From a virus: a DNA stretch of 40,388 bases. Positions 1 through 9,015 of the stretch are shown here, in pieces. The translations under genes and the position numbers were made by a program. The DNA is taken from IMG/VR virus record IMGVR_UViG_3300042731_005376, positions 1-40,388 of that record, one strand, 5' to 3'. The notes below the pieces were generated by a model. The model worked only from the letters and a program-made list of their open reading frames with translations, made no database searches and was not told where the DNA came from. Within the stretch, counting starts at the first letter, position 1. Every line of letters starts with the position of its first letter.

Positions 1-1
1 C

Positions 2-559
2 GAAAAAATGGCAACCCGGCTGGATGTCGATATTGAAGATTCGTTTTATGTGGACAGCGGGATTATGGACACCGGCACGTCGACGACGATTTCCGGACTG
101 GATCATTTGGAGGGCGAAACGGTGGTGGCATTGGTGGATGGAGTTTATGACGGAACATTTACCGTGTCCAGCGGCTCAATCACCTTAACCACCACACCGG
201 TCGAAAAGACGGTGGTTGGTTTGGCTTATACGTCATTGCTTAAACCGATGCGGATTGTCCAAAACAGCCAGATCGGTTCATCCCTTGCGGCGATTACCCG
301 CATCACGGATTTAAAGGTCATCTTTTTAAACACCAAGGGAGTTCAGTATGGACGTGATACTTCTGATTTATTTAGTTTCAATTTTGACGATGAGCGGCTT
401 GAAGATGCCGCGTACATAACAAGTTTGTTTTCCGGGGATATTCCGGTCAATATGCCCGGCGGTTTTTCGATGGAAAATCCGATACTGATTAGCAGTAGTC
501 AGCCGTTTCCCATGACGGTAAAAGCCATTGTTGTCGGATTTGAACAGACGGGGAGATGA
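2..559 (+). CDS. Tail nozzle protein (tail tubular protein B / T7 gp12-like), C-terminal fragment
   Basis: Reading is open from the left edge, so the ATG at 8 is very probably an internal Met. The product carries the segment DSFYVDSGIMDTGTSTTISG, then DHLEGETVVALVDG, typical of the C-terminal part of podovirus nozzle proteins. The family is about 700-900 aa; only about 185 remain here. The protein forms the distal tail tube through which DNA leaves. The next gene starts 2 bp downstream, and the gene order nozzle, gp13-like, gp14-like, gp15-like, gp16-like matches T7-type tails. The N-terminal part is absent from the window and cannot be supplied by the right edge, which ends in a different gene. 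Family assignment is by remembered motif, not by a search. Confidence 0.75.
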   Translation, partial: EKMATRLDVDIEDSFYVDSGIMDTGTSTTISGLDHLEGETVVALVDGVYDGTFTVSSGSITLTTTPVEKTVVGLAYTSLLKPMRIVQNSQIGSSLAAITRITDLKVIFLNTKGVQYGRDTSDLFSFNFDDERLEDAAYITSLFSGDIPVNMPGGFSMENPILISSSQPFPMTVKAIVVGFEQTGR

Positions 560-560
560 T

Positions 561-986
561 ATGGAATTTAGAATTGCAACGAAAGCCGATATTGATTTTG
601 TCGCTGAAAATAGTCTGTATGGACCTATCGGCAAAGAACAACAAGAACAGATTGATTTTGTGTATACGTTGGATCACGGCGATTACATCTTAGGCGTGGG
701 TGGTTTTCGTATGGTCACTGATTCGACGGCATGGGGATGGATCGAACTGAGTGGATACATCGGCAATCATCTGGTGCCTACGATTCGTGTCATACAGGAT
801 TATATGAAAATATTTTGCAGTAATCATAAGATCAGACGCTTGCAGGCATGGGTCGCGTCGGATTTTCCCGAGGGCATACGCACGGCAAAACATTTGGGCT
901 TTGTCGAAGAGTGTACCATGATCGACTTTTTGGGTAAGGGCAAGAATGCGATCCTGTTAGTGCAATATTTTAATGGAGATAACTAA
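561..986 (+). CDS. GNAT-fold phage protein (gp13-like internal virion protein family)
   Basis: A 141-aa protein. I chose the ATG at 561 over an in-frame upstream codon because GGGGAG lies just before it, and it follows the nozzle stop by one base. The pattern IATKADIDFVAE at the N-terminus and the later TAKHLGFVEEC resemble a GNAT acetyltransferase fold. Small GNAT-like proteins sit at this position in many podoviruses and are often annotated as gp13-like or as acyltransferases. No classical acetyl-CoA loop (Q/RxxGxG/A) is obvious, so enzymatic activity is doubtful. It overlaps the next gene by one base (TAATG), so the two are probably translationally coupled. Confidence 0.65.
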   Translation: MEFRIATKADIDFVAENSLYGPIGKEQQEQIDFVYTLDHGDYILGVGGFRMVTDSTAWGWIELSGYIGNHLVPTIRVIQDYMKIFCSNHKIRRLQAWVASDFPEGIRTAKHLGFVEECTMIDFLGKGKNAILLVQYFNGDN

Positions 987-1423
987 TGGCAGTTCCCGCA
1001 TTACTCATGGCCGCCGGAACGTTGTTCGGGGCTTATGGACAATATCAGGCCGGTGAAGAATCCGCCGCCGTTGCCAAGTACAACCAACAAGTTAAAGAAC
1101 GTGAGGCACAGGCCGCCGAACAACGATCACTGATTGAATCCCGTAAACAGGCCCGGGCCGCCGCCCGTAAAATGAGTGAACTTCAAGCGGGCTTGGGGGC
1201 GTCGGGTGCCCTGACAACCAGCGGGGCACCACTTAAAATCATGAGTGAGCAGGCCAAGGAAAGCGAATTGGAGAATCTGGAAATCGGTTTAGAGGGATCA
1301 ACCGAGGCTCAACGCTTGCGGTCCGAGGGAAAGATGTTACGTCGAGAAGGCGAATCTCAACGTCGAGCCAGTCGGATCAGTGCCGGATCAACGCTTTTAA
1401 CCGGGTTTTCCAGCATTTTTTAG
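986..1423 (+). CDS. Internal virion protein (gp14-like ejection protein)
   Basis: A 145-aa protein with an N-terminal hydrophobic Ala/Gly stretch (about residues 3-20). A long, strongly charged helical region rich in Ala, Glu, Gln and Arg follows, with GLGASGALTTSGAPLKIMSE in the middle. This glycine-rich hinge flanked by coiled coil is characteristic of gp14-type core proteins. In T7 those are ejected into the host envelope to form the outer channel for DNA. It sits directly before two larger internal virion proteins, as expected. Assignment rests on pattern and synteny. Sequence identity to T7 gp14 would be very low. Confidence 0.7.
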   Translation: MAVPALLMAAGTLFGAYGQYQAGEESAAVAKYNQQVKEREAQAAEQRSLIESRKQARAAARKMSELQAGLGASGALTTSGAPLKIMSEQAKESELENLEIGLEGSTEAQRLRSEGKMLRREGESQRRASRISAGSTLLTGFSSIF

Positions 1424-1432
1424 CGAGGGATC

Positions 1433-2848
1433 ATGGCTAAATTTGATATAGAGTATGCCGATAAGCCGGTTAATATTCAGGCAGGTGCCGCTTATGCCCG
1501 TCCCCAAACGGCTGAATATGAGGCGATTGCACAGGCAGGCCAAACCATTTTTCAAATTGGCTCTGAATTGCAACAGCAAAAGAATGCGTTGGATTATTCC
1601 AATGGTCAGCGGCAAATATCTGAGTATATCAATTCGGCCATGTCGTCATTGACCGGCGATGAAAAAATCGACCAGCCGATCATTGAAAAGTTACAACAAG
1701 ATTTGGCTAATGTCAAGGTCGGCAATCGTCGTGTTGACCAGTCTTTGACAATGTATCGTAATAATATTTTGCCGAACGTGATGGAATCGGCACGTCAACG
1801 CCATGCAATATTGTTAAAAAATAATATTCATGACGAATTTGAGGCGGTGGGCCAAACGTTTTTGGCCCGGGGCCAACTGGAAAATTATCAAGAGATTCTG
1901 GATCGCCGGTTGGAAAGTAAAGATATTACGATAACCCAATATGAATCCATGACGAAATCGGCGTTTGTCGATTCATTGTTGGAGCAATCCAGAGACTTGA
2001 TTGCGTCAGGAACTCCCGAGGGCAATCAGACCGCGATTCAAATGTTATCCGCCGTGCCCCAATCCGAAGAGGCAACCACCGAAAAAAAAGAGTATGCCAA
2101 TAAATTACTAAGTATAGCTCAGAAAAATTCCGGCGATCTTTCCGAGGAAGCCAACAAGCAACTCACCGACTTGATGATCGCCGGAACCATTTCAACCGAA
2201 GAGGTAGTCAAACGCCGCGTGGCATTAAGCGATGATGATTATCAGTCATGGGCCAAGATTGCGATGCAACCCGTGGATAAGCGGGGCAACATCATCAAGG
2301 AAACCGAACTCAAGACCCACGCCATTGATGTATGGCGGGGAACCCTGAGCCGAACCAATTTAGAGGGAATGATTCGTGAGTCGTTGGCCGATCCCAATGG
2401 GATTAATGAAAGACAGTATGCCGCGATTTATGAAGACCTGAATCGGGAAGTCAAAGCCTATCAAGCTCAGGATACTAAATCGTATTCGATGGCGGCCGCC
2501 CGGGTGATTTTGGGCAAGGATGCCGGGGTGATTTCTTTTGACGCATTGGGTAATATGACGTTTGATCTGCAAAAACTCCTAAGCCCGAATGACGTGTTTG
2601 AACAGAAGATGCACTTTATTGATCTGTATAACCGGGACATGGCGGACTATCTGGCCGAGAATCCGGCCGCATCTAAAAAAGAACTGTATGTAAAGGCTCA
2701 GGAACTTCGATCTACTTATTTGGCCGCGTCCAAGGGAGAGACCCCGACGGCGTTGGCTCCGAAGCGTATTTCAACAGACGAGGAATGGCAACTGTTACAG
2801 CCGGGCGAACATTTCATCGGACCGGACGGGATTGAAAGGGTGAAGTAA
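1433..2848 (+). CDS. Internal virion protein (gp15-like ejection protein)
   Basis: A 471-aa, almost entirely alpha-helical, charged protein with no signal peptide or membrane segment. Gln, Glu and Ala are abundant (for example SELQQQKNALDYSNGQRQIS near residue 44). Its position between the gp14-like gene and the 1416-aa gene matches T7 gp15, which lines the periplasmic part of the ejection channel. It has a Shine-Dalgarno-like GAGGGAT just before the start. Its stop overlaps the next start (TAATG). No catalytic motif was seen. The gp15 label is a synteny inference. Confidence 0.6.
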   Translation: MAKFDIEYADKPVNIQAGAAYARPQTAEYEAIAQAGQTIFQIGSELQQQKNALDYSNGQRQISEYINSAMSSLTGDEKIDQPIIEKLQQDLANVKVGNRRVDQSLTMYRNNILPNVMESARQRHAILLKNNIHDEFEAVGQTFLARGQLENYQEILDRRLESKDITITQYESMTKSAFVDSLLEQSRDLIASGTPEGNQTAIQMLSAVPQSEEATTEKKEYANKLLSIAQKNSGDLSEEANKQLTDLMIAGTISTEEVVKRRVALSDDDYQSWAKIAMQPVDKRGNIIKETELKTHAIDVWRGTLSRTNLEGMIRESLADPNGINERQYAAIYEDLNREVKAYQAQDTKSYSMAAARVILGKDAGVISFDALGNMTFDLQKLLSPNDVFEQKMHFIDLYNRDMADYLAENPAASKKELYVKAQELRSTYLAASKGETPTALAPKRISTDEEWQLLQPGEHFIGPDGIERVK

Positions 2849-5800
2849 TGCCGCTATGGGAGCAATCCACGCCCGTCGAGGATCAGGAACCACAGCCGTA
2901 TCAGTGGCAATCCTCAACGCCGGTGGGCACAGCCGTGACATTGGACGCTGAATCAGCCGCCAATGTGTATGACACCTCCACCGAACTTGATTTGCCTATC
3001 AATGAGGCGGAAAATCTGTACGCCGCCACGCCGGACGCCAAAGGGGCTAAGGGCGAAAACCTTGTGGTCCGGTTCGGCAAGCAACTATATAACAGCACCA
3101 TCGGCCATATTGTTACAATGGCGTCAACTGAATCCAACTTAGGCCGAATAGCCACAGACATAAAACTGCTGGAAAATCTGGAGGAAGATTTTTACGCCCG
3201 GGTGGAACAGGGTCTTCCTGTGGATGAAGATCGGGTATTGTATTATGTTAGCCCACGGCGGGTCTTGCCCGATGGTGAAATTCAAATGCGGGAACTTGAC
3301 GAACGGGCGTTTCGGGTACTCAAGGCATATCGGCAAGGTCAGATTAATTTATCCTTGCCCGGAAATGCTAAAGATCAAATTGAACAGTTTGCCCAAATTC
3401 AGCAAGCCACCGAACAACAGCGGTTCGAGCAAGCGGATGTCACCTTACAGGTCAAAGAGGCGGAAAATGTCGCGGAAAAAGTTACAGATGCCGCCGCTGG
3501 GATCGCCGGATTTGTGGCTCAGATTGCGGCGTTAAAAAAGGTGGCTCCATCCATGCCGGAATGGATGGTATGGGAACAAATTAACTTAGCCAATGGCGGT
3601 TCACCCGGTGAAGGGGCGGCGATGCAATTAACATTGGGCGGTATTGGCAAAGCCATACCTGGTCCGGGATTTACTCCGGCGTTGGCACGGGGGGCGACAA
3701 CCAGTGCGTTATTTGGTACATCAACATATTTCGGCGGCGGGGATACCGAAGAAATATTAATTAACATGGGGATACCCTTTGCTTTTGAAGGAGTCGGCTT
3801 GACGCGGCAATCATGGGCACGTTACAAAAACAAAAAGGCCATGATCCAAACCATCAAGGACAAGGCCCCGGCTTTGAAGGGGCGACCGGATATCGAGGTA
3901 GACGCGGCGATCAGCAAGCTGTTGAATGATTCGGAGATGATCGATCAATTTGCCCCGCGTGAACGACCGGCCAGTCTCTCTAAAGAGGTTGTCGATTACA
4001 TGGCCCGCCAGCGGTATGATGTCCTGCTGGAAAAGGCCAATGCCGGAGATAAGACAGCGATCCGGCAATTAAACGAATATGTTCAAGGCACCAATCTGCC
4101 CACCTACGATCAGTTATTGCAACGTGGGTTTGAAGGTGATCCGACGGCGTTTGATACGATTGTGTCCGGCGAATACTACGGGGGGCGTAACCAAAACCTG
4201 CCCGAACTAAAACTGCCTAAACAAAAGCCGGTGGGGGCTAAAGCACCGGTGCCCAAACCATTAAAGGCTCCTTCACCTGAGCGTGTAGCCCGTGAAGTCT
4301 ATATGAAAGGATTCGCGGCTCGACTAACTTCAATCCGCAATAATGCCGATAATCTGATCGCCAAAGCCGGAAAGAAAAAGACACAACTCAAGACAATGAA
4401 GGATGATCTCAAGGCGATTGAAGATCATTATCGATCTGTTTCTGATACGATTGGTCGAAGTGCCAAAGATTTGCCTGAACTGGTTCAAATCAAAAAATTG
4501 TTGCCTGACTATTCCAAGGCGGTAAATGAATTTACTGCAAAGCCGTCTAAAGAGGGATTTGAACAAATCAAGAATATCGGGGACCAGATTGCCGACTTAA
4601 GCACCGCCTTTGGACAGCGGTTTAATACCGCCCAAGCCAAGGCCATGATTGAAGAGCCTTACACCACGCCGATTGAGCAAATGCGGCAACGTGAAGTTTT
4701 TGCCGCTAATGCCGACACCCGTCCCGGGTCGCTGTCAAAAGCGGATTTGAAAAAAGCCCGTGAACGAGGGTTTATTACCAGTGCCAAAGAAATCTATCCG
4801 GAATTGCGGGTAGAAGGCCAGTACGTGCCGCGTCCGACCGATCCTTTGGCAATCAAAAACCGCAATCTGATTATCGATGATATTGCCCGGGCCGAACAAC
4901 TGGCTCGATCCGGCATGAACGATAAGGCGGTTTCTATGGCAAGTGAACTCGTCAAATACTATGGAGATAAAGGGCGATCTGCTAAAACCCCGGCCGAAGC
5001 CGATTTATATTTTGAAAAAGCCGCCACCATTGCCAATGATATTGCCGTAACATTGACAGAGGCCGGTCGCACTGTGCAGGCGGCGTCTATCTTAGGACGG
5101 CTTACACCCGAGGGACAAGTGCGATACGCCGCCCGTGAAATCCAAAAGTACAATGAAAAGGTGTCTCAACGACGCGGGAGTCTTGGCGGTTTACAAAAAC
5201 AAATCCCTGAATTGACCGGGAAACAGGCCAAATATATCTTAGAGGAAATGGACGCTATCTCCAAAATGCCCGAGGGCAAGGCCAAGAATGTTCGGTTTTT
5301 TAAGTTACAAAATTATATCGCTGATCTGGTGCCGTCGTCTCTTTATCGCAAGATTGTCACTGTATGGAAAGCGGGTCTTTTGACCGGGTTCAAAACACAC
5401 GGTGTGAATATCTTTTCCAACGCGGCCCATTTGTCCTTAGAGGCAATTAAGGATATTCCCGCAACAGCCGTAGATAAAATCGCGTCGTATTTTACGGGTA
5501 AGCGTACTGTTGCTCCAACGGTCAAAGGGTTGGGGTCCGGGACGATTGAAGGGTTAGAAAACAGCATTGAATATATCAAAACCGGGTACAGTGAACGTAA
5601 TATCGGCACCAAGCTGGACATCAAGCGGACCAATTTCGGCAAGAGCAATACCGGCAAGGCCCTGAATATGTATACTGAGGGCATATTTCGTACATTGGGG
5701 GCCGAAGATCAGCCGTTTTATTATGCCGCAAAAATGCGATCCATGTACGAACAGGCCAAGGTATCGGCCATCAACCAACGGCTCAAAGGTCCGGCCGCTC

Positions 5801-7098
5801 AGAAACATATTGATTATTTGCTGGAAAATCCAACCGAGCAGATGATTAAAAACGCAACACTGGACGCTGAAACAGCCGTGTATATCAATCAGACCGCGTT
5901 AGGGGACTTTGCTCGATCGGTCCAACGCCTGCCCGGGGGTGAAATTATTGTTCCTTTTGGTCGCACGCCGTCGGCGGTGGCAATGCAGGTGGTTAATTAT
6001 TCCCCGGTGGGCATCGCCAAGACCATTATTGAAAACATTGGTCAAGGTCGATTCGATCAGCGGGCCTTTTCCAAAGGCGTCGGCCGGGGCCTGACTGGCA
6101 CCGCGATCATCGCCATCGGTGCCGCACTGTATGACAATGGATTGATTAATTTAGATCGGCCTAAAAATGAAAAAGAACGCAAATTGCAGGAATTAGAAGG
6201 CCGCACGGATAATAGTATCAAGATCGACAATCAATGGAGGTCGATTCAATCGTTAGGTCCGGCGGGGAATCTGTTGATAATTGGTGGACATTTTAAGCGG
6301 GCGTTTGATGAAAACGGGTCACCATCGGCGGCGATGGCCGAGGCATTGGGCGGTAGTGCCAAGTCGTTTACTGAACAGACATTTTTGAAAGGTGTTAATC
6401 AGTTTGTCGATGCCTTGTCTGATCCGGAGCGGTCCGCCAACTATGTCGCGGGCAGTACCATATCATCGATTATTCCTGTATTTGTTTCCGATGTCGCCCG
6501 GGCAACCGATGTGTACGAACGCCGGGCCGATAGCATTGCCGAGAAAGTGCTGGTGCGAATTCCCGGGGCACGGCGAACACTGGAACCGTCGATTAATGTA
6601 TTGGGTCAACGTCGTGAACCAACCGCCAATCCGATTGAGATCATGTTTGATGCCACCCGGCCCAGCATGGATATTTCCACGCCGGTTGTCACTGAACTGA
6701 GGCGGCTGTGGGATTTGGGATGGGAAGCGTCGCCGAATTTATTGGGTGGACGTGAAGGATATGACATATTGACTCCCGAAGAAAATACCGCCTTGTGGGA
6801 ACAGGCCGGGGATTTGACTAAGCAGGGTTTAACGACGTTGATTGAAGCACCCGGATATGCTCAGCTTGTCGACGAACAAAAGGCCGAAGTCATCGCCAGT
6901 ATTATTTCACAAGCTCAAACGGCGGCCAAAACACAGGCGGTTATTGACAAGCTGACCGGATTAGAAGGGGATGAATTGAATGAAACGATCTTTGAAATGC
7001 GTCGACAGGGATTGGCAACCGAAGCGATTTTGCCTATTGCCCTGAGCAAGCGAAATCCCCGTAAAGCATTGAAAGAACAGAAGGAACAAAAACAATGA
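2848..7098 (+). CDS. Large internal virion / ejection protein (gp16-like)
   Basis: At 1416 aa this is the largest gene in the window and is about the length of T7 gp16 (1318 aa). The N-terminal 240 residues are acidic and helical. A hydrophobic Gly/Ala-rich stretch follows (about 245-320). The middle has long charged helices (about 490-800). Around 840-900 comes a conserved-looking segment, KAGLLTGFKTHGVNIFSN, seen in large phage polyvalent-type proteins. I found no convincing lytic transglycosylase motif, unlike T7 gp16. By position it should be the last ejected protein and reach the cytoplasm. Its stop overlaps the next start (ATGA). The specific role is inferred. Confidence 0.65.
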   Translation: MPLWEQSTPVEDQEPQPYQWQSSTPVGTAVTLDAESAANVYDTSTELDLPINEAENLYAATPDAKGAKGENLVVRFGKQLYNSTIGHIVTMASTESNLGRIATDIKLLENLEEDFYARVEQGLPVDEDRVLYYVSPRRVLPDGEIQMRELDERAFRVLKAYRQGQINLSLPGNAKDQIEQFAQIQQATEQQRFEQADVTLQVKEAENVAEKVTDAAAGIAGFVAQIAALKKVAPSMPEWMVWEQINLANGGSPGEGAAMQLTLGGIGKAIPGPGFTPALARGATTSALFGTSTYFGGGDTEEILINMGIPFAFEGVGLTRQSWARYKNKKAMIQTIKDKAPALKGRPDIEVDAAISKLLNDSEMIDQFAPRERPASLSKEVVDYMARQRYDVLLEKANAGDKTAIRQLNEYVQGTNLPTYDQLLQRGFEGDPTAFDTIVSGEYYGGRNQNLPELKLPKQKPVGAKAPVPKPLKAPSPERVAREVYMKGFAARLTSIRNNADNLIAKAGKKKTQLKTMKDDLKAIEDHYRSVSDTIGRSAKDLPELVQIKKLLPDYSKAVNEFTAKPSKEGFEQIKNIGDQIADLSTAFGQRFNTAQAKAMIEEPYTTPIEQMRQREVFAANADTRPGSLSKADLKKARERGFITSAKEIYPELRVEGQYVPRPTDPLAIKNRNLIIDDIARAEQLARSGMNDKAVSMASELVKYYGDKGRSAKTPAEADLYFEKAATIANDIAVTLTEAGRTVQAASILGRLTPEGQVRYAAREIQKYNEKVSQRRGSLGGLQKQIPELTGKQAKYILEEMDAISKMPEGKAKNVRFFKLQNYIADLVPSSLYRKIVTVWKAGLLTGFKTHGVNIFSNAAHLSLEAIKDIPATAVDKIASYFTGKRTVAPTVKGLGSGTIEGLENSIEYIKTGYSERNIGTKLDIKRTNFGKSNTGKALNMYTEGIFRTLGAEDQPFYYAAKMRSMYEQAKVSAINQRLKGPAAQKHIDYLLENPTEQMIKNATLDAETAVYINQTALGDFARSVQRLPGGEIIVPFGRTPSAVAMQVVNYSPVGIAKTIIENIGQGRFDQRAFSKGVGRGLTGTAIIAIGAALYDNGLINLDRPKNEKERKLQELEGRTDNSIKIDNQWRSIQSLGPAGNLLIIGGHFKRAFDENGSPSAAMAEALGGSAKSFTEQTFLKGVNQFVDALSDPERSANYVAGSTISSIIPVFVSDVARATDVYERRADSIAEKVLVRIPGARRTLEPSINVLGQRREPTANPIEIMFDATRPSMDISTPVVTELRRLWDLGWEASPNLLGGREGYDILTPEENTALWEQAGDLTKQGLTTLIEAPGYAQLVDEQKAEVIASIISQAQTAAKTQAVIDKLTGLEGDELNETIFEMRRQGLATEAILPIALSKRNPRKALKEQKEQKQ

Positions 7099-7880
7099 GT
7101 TATACAAACGTTGCACGAACAACAAATTTTTTATTGGAAGTCTCCAAGGGCAATGTTGCCGGTCATTCGGTTATCCATAAATTCGGCCGTAATTCAGCGG
7201 TATCGACCACGATTGTTCCGGTTTGCGATGGCGGATTTTATCAAACTCCTACATCGGTGGCATCATTGGAAATGGTATCCGCCAGTACCAACGATGTAAA
7301 TACATCCGGATCGGGTGCCCATCAAGTGACCGTCATAGGACTGGATTCGAGCTTTGCCGAACAATCCGAAGTGGTTAATCTAAACGGGACAACGGCCGTT
7401 GCTTTGTCCAATACATATTTACGGGTGTACCGGATGTATGTTTCAGCGGCCGGACAGTATGCAAGCCAGACCGTGCCGTCTCAGGATGGAGCGATCACAT
7501 TGCGGGTCGCCGGGGCCGGGGCGACGTGGGCGACGATCCCAACGCTTGCAACGAATTTCGGGGCGGGTCAATCTTTGATTGGAGCTTATACGATTCCGGC
7601 GGGAAAAACAGCGTATATTTTATCTACTTCCATCGCCATCGATACCAACAAGACCGCGACATTGTACTTTTTCAAACGCGAAAACGCCGACGATGTGTCC
7701 AGTCCTTTTTCAGGTACATTACGTACCCAAAATGTATATACCGGTATGACGGGGTATTCGGAAATTTTGCATGAAACCAATGAATCTTTTGCAGAAAAAA
7801 CAGATATTGGTTATTTAGCTACCGCCGCGTCTGCCTCAGATATCTCTGTCGAATTTGAACTATTGCTTGTTGATAATTAA
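7095..7880 (+). CDS. Virion structural protein, surface or decoration type
   Basis: A 261-aa, Thr/Ser/Gly-rich, beta-strand-type protein. Recognisable segments are VSKGNVAGHSVIHKFGRN near the N-terminus, VNLNGTTAVALSNTYLRVYR in the middle and VEFELLLVDN at the C-terminus. I recognise this combination from hypothetical virion proteins of environmental podoviruses, but no function has been assigned that I know of. It has no signal peptide and no catalytic motif. The start overlaps the preceding stop, so it belongs to the tail/ejection operon. A tail-associated or head-decoration role is the likeliest reading. Confidence 0.6.
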   Translation: MSYTNVARTTNFLLEVSKGNVAGHSVIHKFGRNSAVSTTIVPVCDGGFYQTPTSVASLEMVSASTNDVNTSGSGAHQVTVIGLDSSFAEQSEVVNLNGTTAVALSNTYLRVYRMYVSAAGQYASQTVPSQDGAITLRVAGAGATWATIPTLATNFGAGQSLIGAYTIPAGKTAYILSTSIAIDTNKTATLYFFKRENADDVSSPFSGTLRTQNVYTGMTGYSEILHETNESFAEKTDIGYLATAASASDISVEFELLLVDN

Positions 7881-7890
7881 TGGAAACACG

Positions 7891-8115
7891 ATGCCAGCAA
7901 CTAAAGATGAAATCAAAGTTATTGCCCAGGAAGTGGCCGAACATTACTTCGGCCTGATGAAGGAATACGTAACTAAAGAAGTTCAGCTACATACCGCTCA
8001 ATGCAAAGCAAACAAATATACAAAACTCATGGGCCTCCTGTATAGCGTGATCGGCGGTGTATTGGTCGGATTGATTATGTGGGTGTCCACTCTGTTTCAT
8101 ACCTTCATGTTGTGA
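7891..8115 (+). CDS. Small membrane-anchored protein, possible holin or tail accessory protein
   Basis: A 74-aa protein. Residues 1-48 are a charged amphipathic helix (EVAEHYFGLMKEYVTKEVQL). The C-terminus has one transmembrane segment (LLYSVIGGVLVGLIMWVSTL) and a very short tail. The ATG at 7891 is preferred to an upstream in-frame start at 7855 because the longer form overlaps the previous gene. It is the last gene of the virion operon before a long gene-free block. Single-pass proteins of this shape are often called holins or membrane-associated virion proteins. The sequence does not decide between these. Confidence 0.5.
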   Translation: MPATKDEIKVIAQEVAEHYFGLMKEYVTKEVQLHTAQCKANKYTKLMGLLYSVIGGVLVGLIMWVSTLFHTFML

Positions 8116-8152
8116 GCCTCTCTTTAAATCGTACCTGCTTCAAGTTGGCAAA

Positions 8153-8425
8153 GTCGTAACTACCTCCAGATCGAGTTATATCTACCTTACCGACAAAACG
8201 GCTTGTTTTTGGGGTTGTAACTACTTCTTAAATTGTAGCAAGAGTTGTAACTATATGACTGTTGGATGTTGTACTTACTTATGTTGTAATTAACTGGGTT
8301 GTGTCTACAAAATGCCAGAGAGCCTTACACGTTGCATCTATATCTTGAACTGGAAGTTGTGCCTGTACGATGGATATGTATGCCAAAGTTGTATCTACTT
8401 AAACGAAGCAGAATATTGTGACATA
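8153..8425 (-). repeat. Degenerate guide-like repeat array 2 (distal)
   Basis: About 11 irregular copies of a core motif near GTAGTTACAAC are visible on the minus strand. In plus coordinates they start near 8153, 8175, 8214, 8244, 8268, 8283, 8298, 8331, 8356, 8388 and 8415. Spacing is 15-39 bp. The block lies downstream (minus-strand sense) of the second structured RNA copy at 8431-8491, just as array 1 lies downstream of the first copy. One non-repeat block, 8167-8201, has a near copy at 8596-8631 in array 1. That supports a tandem duplication of scaffold plus array followed by decay. No credible protein reading exists here. Confidence 0.6.
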
Positions 8426-8430
8426 AAAAG

Positions 8431-8491
8431 GTAGTTTAGCCGCAGGCCCGGTAAGAGCCGGGCCTTATGCGACAAGGCCCTACACGGACCT
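8431..8491 (-). ncRNA. Structured scaffold RNA, copy 2 (tracr/omegaRNA-like)
   Basis: This is a 61-nt element, the second copy of the one at 9403-9463. Minus-strand fold: a 6-bp stem AGGTCC/GGGCCT with loop GTGTA, then outer stem GTCGCA/TGCGGC enclosing hairpin GGCCCGG/CCGGGCC, then tail TAAACTAC. Compared with copy 1, paired positions change together (A-T to G-C and C-G to T-A in the first stem, GGCCCGG to AGCCCTGT in the inner hairpin). Upstream on the minus strand is CTCTTTAATATGAAAATA, resembling the last codons and 3' flank of the tnpB-like gene. This copy is therefore probably a remnant of a duplicated gene-plus-scaffold unit. Confidence 0.65.
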
Positions 8492-8544
8492 GTTTTTTTA
8501 TTTTCATATTAAAGAGCTATTACGGTTCTAAAAATGATTGGGGT

Positions 8545-9013
8545 ATTGTATCTACTTCACCTCTTCTGTATCGCACTTCAAGTTGTTTCTATTCCCAGAT
8601 TCGAGTTATGTCCACCTTGCTAATAAAACGGATGAACGGGAAAGTAGGTTGTTTCTCAGAATTATTATAGACAATATGTTGTAACTACTCAACCGATCTT
8701 CGATAAGCAAAACATCACAGTTGTAACTACATCATCCGTATAAAGACGTGTTGAAACCAATTAATTTGTTCAACAACAGTTGTATCTATTCACCTCTTGT
8801 CAAGATGTTATATCTGCTAATACAGTTGTAGCCACTTTGTCGGTATTGAAGGTTATGTTAGCTGTTGTAACTACACCTCAAAATAACTGATTCACCCTTA
8901 CGCGTTGTAACTACAGTAATATAATTATAATATCCTGTTGTAATTACCGTTTATCAATTGCCTCGTATTAGCGTGCAGTTGTTTCTACATATCCTTTGCT
9001 CAGTTGTCTATTC
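8545..9013 (-). repeat. Degenerate guide-like repeats, distal part of array 1
   Basis: About 14 copies of the core GTTGTAACTAC (plus-strand spelling) or near variants start at 8545, 8582, 8605, 8648, 8678, 8720, 8779, 8807, 8825, 8864, 8904, 8937, 8978 and 9003. Mostly only the 11-nt core is conserved; the hairpin half of the canonical 36-nt repeat is lost. The copy at 8864-8899 still keeps most of it. Unit spacing ranges from 18 to 59 bp. The conserved core is the part predicted to pair with the scaffold RNA tail. This suggests selection on, or late loss of, that portion. Confidence 0.6.
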
Positions 9014-9015
9014 TA

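Noticed and set aside
552-562. 11-nt match between the start of one spacer (plus coordinates 9052-9081, read on the minus strand) and the start region of the gp13-like gene
   Set aside because: With about 30 spacers and 40 kb on both strands, such matches are expected by chance.
8467-8670. Open frame inside the repeat arrays (also 9217-9411)
   Set aside because: These cross repeats and scaffold RNA, lack ribosome-binding sites and have unnatural composition.
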